NCBI RefSeq assembly: GCF_001748145.1
Contig: NZ_BCQA01000001.1
Span: forward strand, 4,614,501 to 4,678,500
Source of the DNA: Bosea sp. BIWAKO-01
GTDB taxonomy: Bacteria > Pseudomonadota > Alphaproteobacteria > Rhizobiales > Beijerinckiaceae
Length of the DNA stretch: 64,000 nucleotides
Reading direction: 5' to 3'
Part shown: piece after piece, positions 8,429-17,175 of the stretch
Numbering within the stretch: the stretch's first letter is position 1
How the letters are laid out: each line of letters starts with the position of its first letter
Notes under the pieces: model-generated
The model's database searches: none
What the model saw: only the letters and a program-made list of their open reading frames with translations
Told to the model about the DNA's origin: nothing
Translations under genes and position numbers: made by a program

Positions 8429-9946
8429 ATGACCACGACGCGTCGTGCCATCCTCCAGGCCGGGCTTGCCCTGCCGTTCATGTCAATGCCGGGGCGCGCG
8501 CAGCGTGCGAGCGGCGTCCTGCGCTACGGGCTTTCCGCCTTTCCGCCCAATCTTCAGCCCTGGGTCAGCACCGGAGCCTCGGCCGGCACGGTGAAGATGC
8601 TCACGCATCGCAGCCTCGTTTCCTATGACAGCAAGGGCGAGTTGCGAGGCGAGCTGGCCGAGTCCTGGTCGCGCGACAGCGACGGCGCCTGGGTCTTCAA
8701 GCTGCGGCAGGGCTGCGTGTTCCATAATGGCGAACCGGTCACGGCCGAGGACGTGAAGTGGTCGATCGAGCAGATCGCCGGCGAGAAGTCGACCGCCTAT
8801 ATGCGCACCCAGTTCCAGGGGATCGAGCGTGTCGAAATCCCCGACCCGAAGACCATCCGGCTCGTCACCACGCTGCCGCAGGCGACGTTGCCGAGCTGGT
8901 TCGGCAACTACAACACTTTCGTGATCTGGCGGAAATCGGCGCCTAACGAGCCGATCGGAGCCGGCCCGTTCAGGCTGGTCGCGCAGGAGCGCGGGACCTC
9001 GCTCGACCTCGTCGCTTTCGACAAGTTCTACAAGCCGGGTTTTCCGAAGGTGAAGGGCATCAAGTTCGTCGTCTATGCCGACGAGAACCTGCGCTTCGCC
9101 GCGCTGCAGTCCGGCGATGTCGACATGATCGAATATGTCCCGTGGCAGTCGATGTCCGCGGTCGAGGCCGACCCCAAGCTGAAGCTCGATTCGGTCGAGG
9201 GGCCATTCATGGACATCCTCTTCAACGGCACCAAGCCGCCCTTCAACGATGCGCGGGTGCGCCGGGCCATCGCCCATGCCGTCAAGCGCGACGATATCGT
9301 CAAGGCCGCCTTCTTCGGACGTGGCAAGCCGCTCGAGGGCCTGCCGATCGTCGAAGGCACGCCCTGGTATGACAAGGAACTGGCGCATGGCTGGAATTAC
9401 GATCCGGCTCGGGCCAAGGCGCTGCTCGCCGAGGCCGGATTCGCCAACGGCTTCCAGTCGACGCTGCTCGCGACCTCGCAGTTCGGCATGCACAAGGATA
9501 CGGCCGAGGTGGTGCAGCAGCATCTCGCCGCCGTCGGCATCCAGTGCGAGCTGCAGCTTCCGGATTGGTCGACCCGGGTGAGCCGCGGCACGCGCGGCCA
9601 GTACGACATGGCGATCCACGGCGTCTCGTCGGACAACAACGACCCCGATGGCCTGACCGTGGTACTCGACACTTCGTTGTCTCCGACCCATGGCCGCTCC
9701 TTCAAGGTCGATGCTCCGCGCACGATTGCGGCACTCGCCAAGGGGCGTTCCGAGTTCGATCAGGCCAAACGGGTCGAGATCTACAAGGAGATGCAGCGCG
9801 CGGCGCTCGAGGAGGTGCCCCTGGTCGGCCTCGCCTGGCGCTCGCAAGGCTACGGCATGGACAAGAGCGTGATGGGCTTCACCAACCTGCCCGGCGCGCT
9901 CACCACCTCATCGGGCGCGACGCTTGAAGAGACCTATTTCGGATGA
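8429..9946 (+). CDS. ABC transporter substrate-binding protein, family 5 (peptide/opine type)
   Basis: A 505-residue periplasmic binding protein of the DppA/OppA family. The N-terminus MTTTRRAILQAGLALPF is a twin-arginine-like leader ending after G-R-A-Q. Family features include ESWSRDSDGAWVFKLRQGCV, FHNGEPVTAEDV and FNDARVRRAIAHAVKRDDIV. ATG 8429 is chosen because GGGGAG lies eight bases upstream; a GTG at 8411 would add residues ahead of the twin arginines. The stop overlaps the permease start. It captures the ligand for the two following permeases. Peptides, opines or other amino compounds are possible ligands. Confidence 0.93.
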   Translation: MTTTRRAILQAGLALPFMSMPGRAQRASGVLRYGLSAFPPNLQPWVSTGASAGTVKMLTHRSLVSYDSKGELRGELAESWSRDSDGAWVFKLRQGCVFHNGEPVTAEDVKWSIEQIAGEKSTAYMRTQFQGIERVEIPDPKTIRLVTTLPQATLPSWFGNYNTFVIWRKSAPNEPIGAGPFRLVAQERGTSLDLVAFDKFYKPGFPKVKGIKFVVYADENLRFAALQSGDVDMIEYVPWQSMSAVEADPKLKLDSVEGPFMDILFNGTKPPFNDARVRRAIAHAVKRDDIVKAAFFGRGKPLEGLPIVEGTPWYDKELAHGWNYDPARAKALLAEAGFANGFQSTLLATSQFGMHKDTAEVVQQHLAAVGIQCELQLPDWSTRVSRGTRGQYDMAIHGVSSDNNDPDGLTVVLDTSLSPTHGRSFKVDAPRTIAALAKGRSEFDQAKRVEIYKEMQRAALEEVPLVGLAWRSQGYGMDKSVMGFTNLPGALTTSSGATLEETYFG

Positions 9947-10899
9947 GCGCGACCTGGTTCGCGCGCCGCCTCGCGGTTTCGCTCGGCCTCGCCTGGGTCG
10001 TTGCAACGATCGTCTTTCTCGCCCTGCACATGGTGCCGGGCGACCCTGCCGAATTGCTGCTTTCTACGGGAGGGATCTCACCCGACCCGGCGGCTGTCGC
10101 GGAGTTGCGTGAAAAGCTTGGGCTCGAGCGGCCGTTGCTCGCGCAGTACGGCGCGTTCCTCGCCGGCCTCATGCAAGGCAATCTCGGGCATTCCCTGGTC
10201 GATGATTATCCGGTGCTGAGCGAGATCGCGCTACGCCTGCCGCGCACGCTGGAGCTCATTCTCGCCGGCACCTTGATCGGTATCGCGGTCGGCGTGCCCT
10301 CCGGCGTCTATGCGGCCCTCCATCGGGGCGGGCGCTTCGATCGCATCGCCTCTGGCGTCACGGCGCTCCTGCTGGCCATACCGGTTTTCGTGGTGGGCAC
10401 ATTGCTCGTGCTGTTGATGGCGCAGACCCTGCGGCTGATGCCGGCCGGCGGGTTCGTGCCCTTCACTCAGGATCCGGTCCAGCATTTCAAGTTGCTGACG
10501 CTGCCGGCCATCGCGGTCGGAAAGGGGCTGGCCGCCATCCTGTTCCGGATGACGCGCGCCTCGACGCTGGATGCGCTGGCCAATGACTATGTCCGCACCG
10601 CCCGCGCAAAGGGCCTGTCGCAGCCGCGCATCCTGGTCGTCCATGTGCTGCGCAATGCGCTCAATCCGGTCCTGACCGTGCTCGGCCTGCAAATGGGAAC
10701 CCTGCTGGGCGGCACCGTGCTCGTCGAATACGTCTTCAACTGGCCGGGCCTGTCGACGCCGCTGCTGCGGGCCGTCGAGGCGCGCGACTATCCGATGGTG
10801 GTCGGAATCATTCTCACCATTTCGGTGTTGTTCCTGTTGATCAACCTAGTGGTCGAGATTCTTCACGCGGTCGTTGATCCGAGGGTGCAGGCGGGATGA
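9943..10899 (+). CDS. ABC transporter permease (DppB/OppB family)
   Basis: A 318-residue inner-membrane permease with six predicted membrane helices and the DppB N-terminus (FLALHMVPGDPAELLL). The EAA loop reads DYVRTARAKGLSQPRILVVH, the site that contacts the ATPase. The ATG overlaps the binding-protein stop by four bases and the stop overlaps the next permease start. It pairs with the 10896 gene to form the channel. Confidence 0.93.
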   Translation: MSATWFARRLAVSLGLAWVVATIVFLALHMVPGDPAELLLSTGGISPDPAAVAELREKLGLERPLLAQYGAFLAGLMQGNLGHSLVDDYPVLSEIALRLPRTLELILAGTLIGIAVGVPSGVYAALHRGGRFDRIASGVTALLLAIPVFVVGTLLVLLMAQTLRLMPAGGFVPFTQDPVQHFKLLTLPAIAVGKGLAAILFRMTRASTLDALANDYVRTARAKGLSQPRILVVHVLRNALNPVLTVLGLQMGTLLGGTVLVEYVFNWPGLSTPLLRAVEARDYPMVVGIILTISVLFLLINLVVEILHAVVDPRVQAG

Positions 10900-11699
10900 A
10901 ACGGCTCTGGCTTCCCGGCGCCTTTGTCGCGCTGATCATCCTCGTCGCTCTCGCCGCTCCGTTTCTCGGCCTGCCGGATCCGGTCAGGCAGGACATTGCC
11001 CGGCGGCTCGCTGCGCCGAGCGCGGGGTCGTGGCTCGGCCGCGACGAGTTCGGCCGGGATGTGCTGTCGCGTTTGATCTGGGGCGCGCGCACAAGTCTGG
11101 GCGTCGCCTTCGTCGCTGCCTTGGTTGCGGGAACAATCGGCACCGCGATCGGCCTGATCGGGGGCTGGGGCAAGGGGCTCGGTGCGTTCCTGACGGTGCG
11201 CAGCGTCGAGATCATCATGTGCTTTCCGCCGGTGCTGCTCGCCCTGCTGGTCGTCACCTTGCTCGGGCCGGGTGCAGCGACGCTGGTCCTCGTCCTGTCG
11301 GTTCTCTATCTGCCGGGCTTCGCACGCGTGGCCTATGCGGAAGTACTCGCAGTGCGGGCGCGCGAATATGTCGAGGCGGCGCGTGCGTTCGGCGCCACGC
11401 CCCGCCGCATTCTGCTCCGCACCGTGCTTCCCAATATTGCCGGTCCGCTTCTGGTGCAGCTGTCCCTGACGGTGGCGGCCGCTGTCGTCATCGAAAGCGG
11501 CCTGTCCTTTCTCGGGCTTGGCGTCGTTCCGCCGGCGCCCTCCTGGGGACTGATGATCAGGGGCGCGCGCGCCACGATGGAGCAGGCGCCGCTGCTGCTG
11601 CTCTGGCCCTGCGCGGCGCTGACGCTGACCATCCTCGCCATCAACCTGCTCTGCGATGCCCTGCGCGACGCGGTCGATCCCCGAACCGCCGACCGCTGA
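10896..11699 (+). CDS. ABC transporter permease (DppC/OppC family)
   Basis: A 267-residue permease with the DppC hallmark WLGRDEFGRDVLSRLIWGAR and the EAA loop REYVEAARAFGATPRRILLR. It is slightly short for the family because the N-terminal cytoplasmic extension is minimal. It completes the channel with the upstream DppB-type protein. No DppD/DppF ATPase gene follows; the next gene is a creatininase-family enzyme. The importer therefore needs an ATPase encoded elsewhere or shared. Confidence 0.93.
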   Translation: MKRLWLPGAFVALIILVALAAPFLGLPDPVRQDIARRLAAPSAGSWLGRDEFGRDVLSRLIWGARTSLGVAFVAALVAGTIGTAIGLIGGWGKGLGAFLTVRSVEIIMCFPPVLLALLVVTLLGPGAATLVLVLSVLYLPGFARVAYAEVLAVRAREYVEAARAFGATPRRILLRTVLPNIAGPLLVQLSLTVAAAVVIESGLSFLGLGVVPPAPSWGLMIRGARATMEQAPLLLLWPCAALTLTILAINLLCDALRDAVDPRTADR

Positions 11700-11762
11700 G
11701 GGGCGAAGCCTCCCCATGACGATCCTCACCGCGAACTTCCTCGCATATCCAGGATGAAGCCA

Positions 11763-12587
11763 ATGGCCACCAAGACTACTCCTCTCGTTCACATGGGCAC
11801 GATCACCGGCGGAGAGGCACGGGAGATCCTCGAAGAGAACCCCGTCATCCTGCTGCCGATGGGCAGCCACGAGGATCAGGGCCCGCACGCACCGATGGGC
11901 GACTATCTTCTCGCCGAGAAGATCGCCGAGCTCGCGGCCATTCGCGCCTCGGAGCGCGGTGTGCGCACGCTGGTTGCTCCCGTCCTGCCCTTCGGCGGCG
12001 CCGACTGGTTCGGTCCGATGGTTGGCGGCATTGCCATATCGCAGTCGACCTTGACGGCGGTGATCGCCGAGATGGTGGATTCGCTGCATCGCAATGGCCT
12101 GACCCGCATCATCGTGATCAACGGCCATGGCGGCAATGTCGGCCCGATCTCCGATGTGGCGCGCGAGCTTTACCAGCGCGAGCAGATCGTCCTGCCGAGC
12201 CTGTATCTCTGGCGCATCGCCTACGGGCTGCTGCCGGGCATTCTCGGCGCGGAGAAGGCGGCTGCGGTCGCTGGGCATGGTGCCGATCCGCTGACCAGCC
12301 TCGGGCTGCACCTGTTCCCGGAGCTGATGCGCAAGGACCTGATCCCGGCCGGCCAGCCGCTGAAGCGCGATCCCGTGCTCGACCTGCAGTTCACAGGGCT
12401 TGGCACGGCGAGCTTCGAGGGCGCCGAGGTGGCGATGCCCAACGAGTATGACGAGGTCTACAATCTCGGCGTAGCCAAGGGGGATCCGAAGCTGTGCTCG
12501 GCCGAAACGGGGGCTGCGCTCTCCGAGAGGCTCACCGAGATCTGCGCCCGTTTCGTGGCCCATTTCGCCAGCAAGGTCGACGGCTGA
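11763..12587 (+). CDS. Creatininase-family amidohydrolase with atypical metal-site motif
   Basis: A protein of about 274 residues in the creatininase / FAPy-deformylase superfamily, whose members hydrolyse cyclic or linear amides with two metals. The N-terminal motif reads LLPMGSHEDQGPHAPMGDY, where classic members have E-Q-H-G-P-H; the ligand His is Gln39 here. NGHGGN is intact. The later H-A-G-x-x-E-T-S motif reads GHGADPLTS, losing its Glu. ATG 11763 is preferred over 11754 because AGGA sits eight bases upstream. It follows the peptide-type ABC genes and probably acts on the imported compound. Confidence 0.8.
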   Translation: MATKTTPLVHMGTITGGEAREILEENPVILLPMGSHEDQGPHAPMGDYLLAEKIAELAAIRASERGVRTLVAPVLPFGGADWFGPMVGGIAISQSTLTAVIAEMVDSLHRNGLTRIIVINGHGGNVGPISDVARELYQREQIVLPSLYLWRIAYGLLPGILGAEKAAAVAGHGADPLTSLGLHLFPELMRKDLIPAGQPLKRDPVLDLQFTGLGTASFEGAEVAMPNEYDEVYNLGVAKGDPKLCSAETGAALSERLTEICARFVAHFASKVDG

Positions 12588-12609
12588 GCCTGACTCGCTG
12601 ATATCCCTA

Positions 12610-12638
12610 CGGCGGCGCATGGGTCTCCAGCGCCGCCG
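12610..12638 (+). terminator. GC-rich hairpin after the creatininase-family gene
   Basis: CGGCGGCGC (12610-12618) pairs perfectly with GCGCCGCCG (12630-12638) around an 11-base loop, 22 bases after the stop codon. No T-tract follows, so termination efficiency is uncertain. It separates the peptide-type and polyamine-type operons. Confidence 0.5.
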
Positions 12639-12716
12639 CGCCATGACAAGCCAGTGGGCGCTGGCTACGACATTGCGGCCGCCTCGCACGTGGCCACGAC
12701 AAGAGGGGAAGCTTCC

Positions 12717-13778
12717 ATGCCGACACGTCGTCTTGTTCTTCAGACCGGGCTTGCGACGATCGCCGCTCCGGCTCTCGTCAGGGCCCAGGGGCTCAGCGGC
12801 TCGATCACGCTGATGTCCTATTCCGGGATCTTCCAGGACAATTACGTGAAGGCGGTGGTCGAACCGTTCCAGCAGGCCTTTCCCGGCGTGAAGGTGAACT
12901 ATGTGCCGGGCGGCACCTCGGCCCAGATGGTGGGCAGTGTCCGAGCCCAGAAGGCTGATCCGCAGGTCGATGTGGCGATCATGGATGTCACCACCTCCAG
13001 CATCGGCAATATCGAGGGGCTGTTCGAGAAGCTGACGCCTGCCGAGGTTCCGTCGCTGAACGAGCTCCACCCGGAGGCCCGCGCGGCCGGAGGCGATTAC
13101 GGGCCGGCCGTGACCTTCGACCATCTCGTGCTCGTTTATGACACGCAGAATCTGAAGCCGCCGATCGAGAAGCTCGCCGATCTCTGGCGACCCGACCTCA
13201 AGGGGCAGGTCGCTCTTGCGGCGCCGCCGAACATCCAGGGTCTTGCACTCACTGCAATGGTTGAGAAGATGGAGGGCGGCGATTACCGCAAGTCGATCGA
13301 TGCTGCGATCAAGAAGCTGCGCGCTCTGGCCCCTTCGGTGAATACCTTCGAGCCCAATCCGGATGGCTATTCGCTGATCCTGAACGGAGTGGTGAAAGTC
13401 GCGACCGGCTGGAACGCCCGTGCGCAGCTCTATGGCGACCAGACCGGCGGCAAGATCGCCGCGCTGCTGCCACCCGAAGGATCGGTCTTCCAGATCAACA
13501 CCATCAACCTGACTGCCGGCTCGAAGAACCGGGCCGCTGCGATCGCCTTCGTCAATTTTGCGCTGGCGCAAGCAGCGCAGAAGGCATTCACCGAGCGGAT
13601 GTTCTATGCGCCGACAAACGCCAAGGCAGCGATCGACGCCAAGGCGCTGGCACGTACCGCGGCAGCCCCGGAAAGCCGGGGCCGGATGATCGGCGTCGAC
13701 TGGAACGAGGTCCTGAAGATGCGCGATCAGTGGAACAATCGCTGGCGGCGCGAAGTCATCGCTGCGGCAGGTCGCTGA
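12717..13778 (+). CDS. ABC transporter substrate-binding protein, family 1 (PotD-like)
   Basis: A periplasmic binding protein of about 353 residues. The leader MPTRRLVLQTGLATIAAPAL has a twin-arginine look and probably ends at V-R-A-Q. The mature start GSITLMSYSGIFQDNYVKAV and the VNYVPGGTSAQMVG segment fit spermidine/putrescine-type receptors. GAGGGG lies just upstream of ATG 12717; an in-frame ATG at 12654 would bury the signal peptide. It heads a coupled cluster with PotA-, PotB- and PotC-like genes and four metabolic enzymes. The ligand need not be a polyamine, because this family also binds opines and amino acid derivatives. Confidence 0.9.
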   Translation: MPTRRLVLQTGLATIAAPALVRAQGLSGSITLMSYSGIFQDNYVKAVVEPFQQAFPGVKVNYVPGGTSAQMVGSVRAQKADPQVDVAIMDVTTSSIGNIEGLFEKLTPAEVPSLNELHPEARAAGGDYGPAVTFDHLVLVYDTQNLKPPIEKLADLWRPDLKGQVALAAPPNIQGLALTAMVEKMEGGDYRKSIDAAIKKLRALAPSVNTFEPNPDGYSLILNGVVKVATGWNARAQLYGDQTGGKIAALLPPEGSVFQINTINLTAGSKNRAAAIAFVNFALAQAAQKAFTERMFYAPTNAKAAIDAKALARTAAAPESRGRMIGVDWNEVLKMRDQWNNRWRREVIAAAGR

Positions 13779-13797
13779 GCCGGGATCGCAGCCTGCC

Positions 13798-14853
13798 ATG
13801 AGCTATCTCGAACTCGCCGGCCTGCAGAAGCGCTACCGCGATTCCGTCGCCGTCGATGACGTCGCGCTTTCGGTCGAGAAGGGCGAGGCCGTCGCTCTCC
13901 TCGGCCCCTCCGGCTGCGGCAAGACCACGACGCTGCGCATGCTTGCCGGCCTGATCGATCCCGACGCGGGCTCGATCCGCCTCGACGGTGCCCAGATCAC
14001 GCGCCAGCCGGCTCACAAGCGCAATATGGGCTATGTCTTCCAGTCCTATGCGCTGTTTCCGCATCTGAGCGTTGCCCGCAACGTGGGCTTCGGCCTCGAG
14101 GAAAGGCGGGTGCCGCGCCCTGAGACGTCGCGGCGCGTCGAAGAGGCGCTCGGCATGGTGCGCCTTGCCGGCCTCGAGGGCAGGCGCCCCCGCGAATTGT
14201 CAGGCGGTCAACAGCAACGCGTGGCGCTGGCGCGGGCGCTGGTCATTCGCCCGTCCGTGCTGCTGCTCGACGAATCCCTGTCCAATCTCGACGCCAAGCT
14301 GCGTGACGCAATGCGCCACGAGATTCGCGACATTCAACGTTCGCTCGGCATCACCACGCTCTTCGTCACGCACGATCAGGTCGAGGCGCTGACGATGTGC
14401 GATCGGATAGCGGTGATGAAGCGCGGGCGGATCGAACAGATCGGCACGCCGGAGGATATCTACGAGCGGCCCGCGACCCGTTTCGTCGCCGACTTCGTCG
14501 GGCGTGCCAATGCGCTGCCGGCCCTGCGAAATGGGGCAGGCGCCATCAGCGTCTGGGGAGTGACCTTGCCGGCCACCGCTCCGGCCGACGGCGAGGTCGA
14601 CGTCTTCGTGCGGCCGCAGCGCATCCGGCTCGCCGCAATCGGTGAGCCGTCCGGGGAGGGCATGGTCCGGCTGACCGGGCGGGTTCTGCGCAGCGTCTTC
14701 GTCGGAGACCATGTCGAGGTCATCGTCGAGGGGGCAGGGGGGCAGCTCAGCGTCGAGATGCAATCCGGCACGAAGCCGCCAGCGGTCGGGACCGAGGTCG
14801 CCGTACTTTGGCAGGCCGGGGACACGCTGCTCTTCCCGCGCGAGGCGACATGA
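13798..14853 (+). CDS. ABC transporter ATP-binding protein (PotA family)
   Basis: A 351-residue importer ATPase. Walker A is GPSGCGKT (36-43), the Q-loop is Q82, the signature LSGGQ is at 134-138, and the switch His is H192. Walker B reads VLLLDESLSNLD, with Ser160 replacing the usual Pro after the catalytic Glu159. A C-terminal TOBE-type domain follows from about residue 235. The stop overlaps the following permease start. It energises the importer formed by the two permeases downstream. Confidence 0.95.
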   Translation: MSYLELAGLQKRYRDSVAVDDVALSVEKGEAVALLGPSGCGKTTTLRMLAGLIDPDAGSIRLDGAQITRQPAHKRNMGYVFQSYALFPHLSVARNVGFGLEERRVPRPETSRRVEEALGMVRLAGLEGRRPRELSGGQQQRVALARALVIRPSVLLLDESLSNLDAKLRDAMRHEIRDIQRSLGITTLFVTHDQVEALTMCDRIAVMKRGRIEQIGTPEDIYERPATRFVADFVGRANALPALRNGAGAISVWGVTLPATAPADGEVDVFVRPQRIRLAAIGEPSGEGMVRLTGRVLRSVFVGDHVEVIVEGAGGQLSVEMQSGTKPPAVGTEVAVLWQAGDTLLFPREAT

Positions 14854-15692
14854 CCGCCGGCTCACGCCTGCCTTGGCTGGTCGTCCCGGCGGCGCTCCTT
14901 GTTCTCGCCGTCTATGTTTGGCCGACGCTCGGCCTGTTTCGCACCGCCTTCAACGAGGTCGGGCCGACAGGGGCGATGATCGAGGCCTGGTCGCTCAAGA
15001 CGACCAGCGAAGTCCTCGCTGATTCCTTCACGATCGAGCTCACGCTCAACTCGCTCTGGCTCTCGCTGAGCGCGACACTGATCGCGCTGTGCATGGCCTA
15101 TCCGGTCTCGCTGTTCCTGTTCCGGACGCAGTCACGCTTTCGTGGCTTGCTGGCCGTGATCGCGATCATGCCGATGCTGGTCTCCGGCGTGGTGCGCGTC
15201 TTCGGCTGGCTCGCCATCCTGGGGGATCGCGGGCTCGTCAACTCCCTTGCTCAGTGGCTGGGGCTGATCTCGACGCCGATGCGTCTGGTCTTCAACTGGA
15301 CGGGCGTCACTATCGGTCTCGCCGAGAGCATCATGCCTTATATGATCCTCGCGCTGCTCGCCGGTTTCGGCCGGCTCGACCGCACGCTGGAGGAGGCTGC
15401 GCGCAGCCTGGGCTGCACGCCGCTGCGCACCTTCCTGCGGGTGACCTTGCCGCTGAGCCTGCCGGCGCTCGCGCTCGCGGCGGGCCTGGGCTTCGTGCTT
15501 TCGATGTCGGCCTATATCACGCCCAAGTTGCTCGGCGGCGGTCGGGTCTTCGTGCTGGCGACGGAGATCTTCGAGCAGGCGACGACGAACACCAACTGGC
15601 CGGTGGCCGCCGTTCTGGCGATCTACACGCTGGTGCTGCTGCTGGCGCTGCTGGTGCTCTCCAATGTCGCGGCGCGGAGGCTACAGCGATGA
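14850..15692 (+). CDS. ABC transporter permease (PotB-like)
   Basis: A 280-residue inner-membrane permease with about six helices. The EAA loop reads RTLEEAARSLGCTPLRTFLR, followed by VTLPLSLPAL. ATG 14850 overlaps the ATPase stop (ATGA) and is preferred to an upstream GTG inside the ATPase gene. The stop overlaps the next permease start in the same way. It is one half of the polyamine-type channel. Confidence 0.92.
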   Translation: MTAGSRLPWLVVPAALLVLAVYVWPTLGLFRTAFNEVGPTGAMIEAWSLKTTSEVLADSFTIELTLNSLWLSLSATLIALCMAYPVSLFLFRTQSRFRGLLAVIAIMPMLVSGVVRVFGWLAILGDRGLVNSLAQWLGLISTPMRLVFNWTGVTIGLAESIMPYMILALLAGFGRLDRTLEEAARSLGCTPLRTFLRVTLPLSLPALALAAGLGFVLSMSAYITPKLLGGGRVFVLATEIFEQATTNTNWPVAAVLAIYTLVLLLALLVLSNVAARRLQR

Positions 15693-16477
15693 ATGGCGCC
15701 GGACCCGTCCTCTCGACGCTCGCAGGTATCGTCTACGCCCTGATCCTGGCGCCGATCGTCGTCGTCGTGGCACTCGCCTTCTCGGCGGACAATTTCATCC
15801 TGTTCCCGCCGTCCGGCTATTCGTTGCGCTGGTTCCGGCAACTCGCAGCCAACACACCGCTGCTGAACGCCGTCGTCCTCAGCGCTCAGATCGCCTGTGT
15901 GGTCACGGCGCTGTCGCTGCTGCTTGGCGTGCCGGCGGCGCTGGCGCTGGACAAAGGCCGGTTTCGCGGCCAGGAGGCGCTGAAGAACTTCTTCCTCGCG
16001 CCGTTGCTGCTGCCCACCTTGATTGTCGGCCTCGCGCTTCTGCTGTTCTTCACCCCGCTCAGGCTGACTGCGACCTTGCCCGGGCTTGTGCTCGGCCACA
16101 TGACCGTGACCCTTCCTTTCGTGATCCGGATGATGACGACGGCATTCTCGACGCTGCCGGATGATATCGAGGCGGCTGCAGCGACGCTGGGGGCAAAGCC
16201 CTGGCGGGTGATCTGGCGCGTGACGCTGCCGCTTGCCACGCCCGGCCTGATTGCCTGCGGCGCGCTGTCCTTCCTGCTGTCTTTCGACGAGACCGTGATC
16301 TCGCTCTTCCTTTCCGGTCCGCGTGCTTCGACGCTGCCGGTCGAGATGGTGCGCTATGTCGAAGGACGCACCGATCCGCTCGTCGCGGCCCTGTCGGTGA
16401 TCCTGATCGTCGCGACCCTCATCATTGTCGTTCTGGTCGAACGTCTCGTCGGCGTCGCGCGCGCCGTCGGCCAATAG
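15689..16477 (+). CDS. ABC transporter permease (PotC-like)
   Basis: A 262-residue permease with the PotC-type opening (ILAPIVVVVALAFSADNFIL, then SLRWFRQL) and the EAA loop DIEAAAATLGAKPWRVIWRV. ATG 15689 overlaps the PotB-like stop. The same frame is open far upstream, but that extension lies inside the preceding gene and has no membrane character. It completes the importer of this cluster. Confidence 0.92.
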   Translation: MNGAGPVLSTLAGIVYALILAPIVVVVALAFSADNFILFPPSGYSLRWFRQLAANTPLLNAVVLSAQIACVVTALSLLLGVPAALALDKGRFRGQEALKNFFLAPLLLPTLIVGLALLLFFTPLRLTATLPGLVLGHMTVTLPFVIRMMTTAFSTLPDDIEAAAATLGAKPWRVIWRVTLPLATPGLIACGALSFLLSFDETVISLFLSGPRASTLPVEMVRYVEGRTDPLVAALSVILIVATLIIVVLVERLVGVARAVGQ

Positions 16478-16486
16478 GAGAGAACC

Positions 16487-17164
16487 ATGCCCGACTACCG
16501 CATCGAAGCCATGCCGCAGCAGATCTCGCCGGCCCTAGCCGAGAAGCTCAGCCGAGTCGAAACCGCCACCATCGGCCATTCCCAGCACTGGGGGTTCATG
16601 GACCGGGGCATCCAGCCCTTGCTGCGCAACAAGCGTATCGCCGGCGCCGCGGTGACGCTCGCCATTCCCGGGCAGGATTCGACGCTGCTGCACCACGCGC
16701 TCGGGCTTCTGCGCCCCGGCGACATCCTCGTGGTCGATCGGCTCGGCGATGACAAACATGCCTGCTGGGGCGGTGGCGTCACCGTGGCGGCCAAGGCGGC
16801 CGGCGCAATCGGGGGCATCGTCGACGGGCCCTGCACGGATCTGACCGAGATCGAAGACAGCGATTTCCCGATGTGGTGCCGCGGCATGTCGCCGATCACG
16901 ACTCGACTCTACAATCTCGGTGGCACGCTGAACCTGCCGATCTCCTGCGGCAATGTCGCGGTGAGGGCCGGGGACATCATCCTCGCGGACGAGTCCGGCG
17001 TGCTAGTGCTTCCGGCAGGAGAGGCCGAGGCGATTGCCGATGCGGCGCTGTCCCGGCAGGAGCGTGGCGAGCGCACTCAGGCGCGCGTCAAGGCCGGCGA
17101 GAAGCTTGGCGACATCTCCGGCGCCACCAAGATGGTGCTCGAGGCGTTGAAGCAGAACGGCTGA
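16487..17164 (+). CDS. RraA-family protein (aldolase/decarboxylase-like fold)
   Basis: A 225-residue protein of the RraA / 4-hydroxy-4-methyl-2-oxoglutarate aldolase family, usually homotrimeric or hexameric. The conserved core is visible: LRPGDILVVDRLGDDKHACW, GGVTVAAKAAGAIGGIVDG and a C-terminal V-R-A-G-D-I-I-L-A-D-E-S-G-V. The active-site motif normally D-G-x-x-R-D is DGPCTD here, so the substrate-binding Arg is Thr117. That argues against the classical aldolase reaction. It lies nine bases after the permease gene with an AGGAGAG ribosome binding site and belongs to the same operon. Confidence 0.88.
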   Translation: MPDYRIEAMPQQISPALAEKLSRVETATIGHSQHWGFMDRGIQPLLRNKRIAGAAVTLAIPGQDSTLLHHALGLLRPGDILVVDRLGDDKHACWGGGVTVAAKAAGAIGGIVDGPCTDLTEIEDSDFPMWCRGMSPITTRLYNLGGTLNLPISCGNVAVRAGDIILADESGVLVLPAGEAEAIADAALSRQERGERTQARVKAGEKLGDISGATKMVLEALKQNG

Positions 17165-17175
17165 GGACAGGCACG

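Noticed and set aside
10863..13799. A 978-codon open frame on the minus strand
   Set aside because: It spans four clear plus-strand genes and its translation is Arg-, His- and Asp-rich without any family pattern. It is a shadow of GC-rich coding on the other strand.
15089..15688. Upstream extension of the PotC-like permease
   Set aside because: The extension lies inside the PotB-like gene in another frame and lacks membrane character; ATG 15689 gives a normal-length permease.
16873..17175. Upstream extension of the GGT-family gene
   Set aside because: It overlaps the RraA-like gene and reads as Arg/Gly-rich shadow. The family match starts after ATG 17176.
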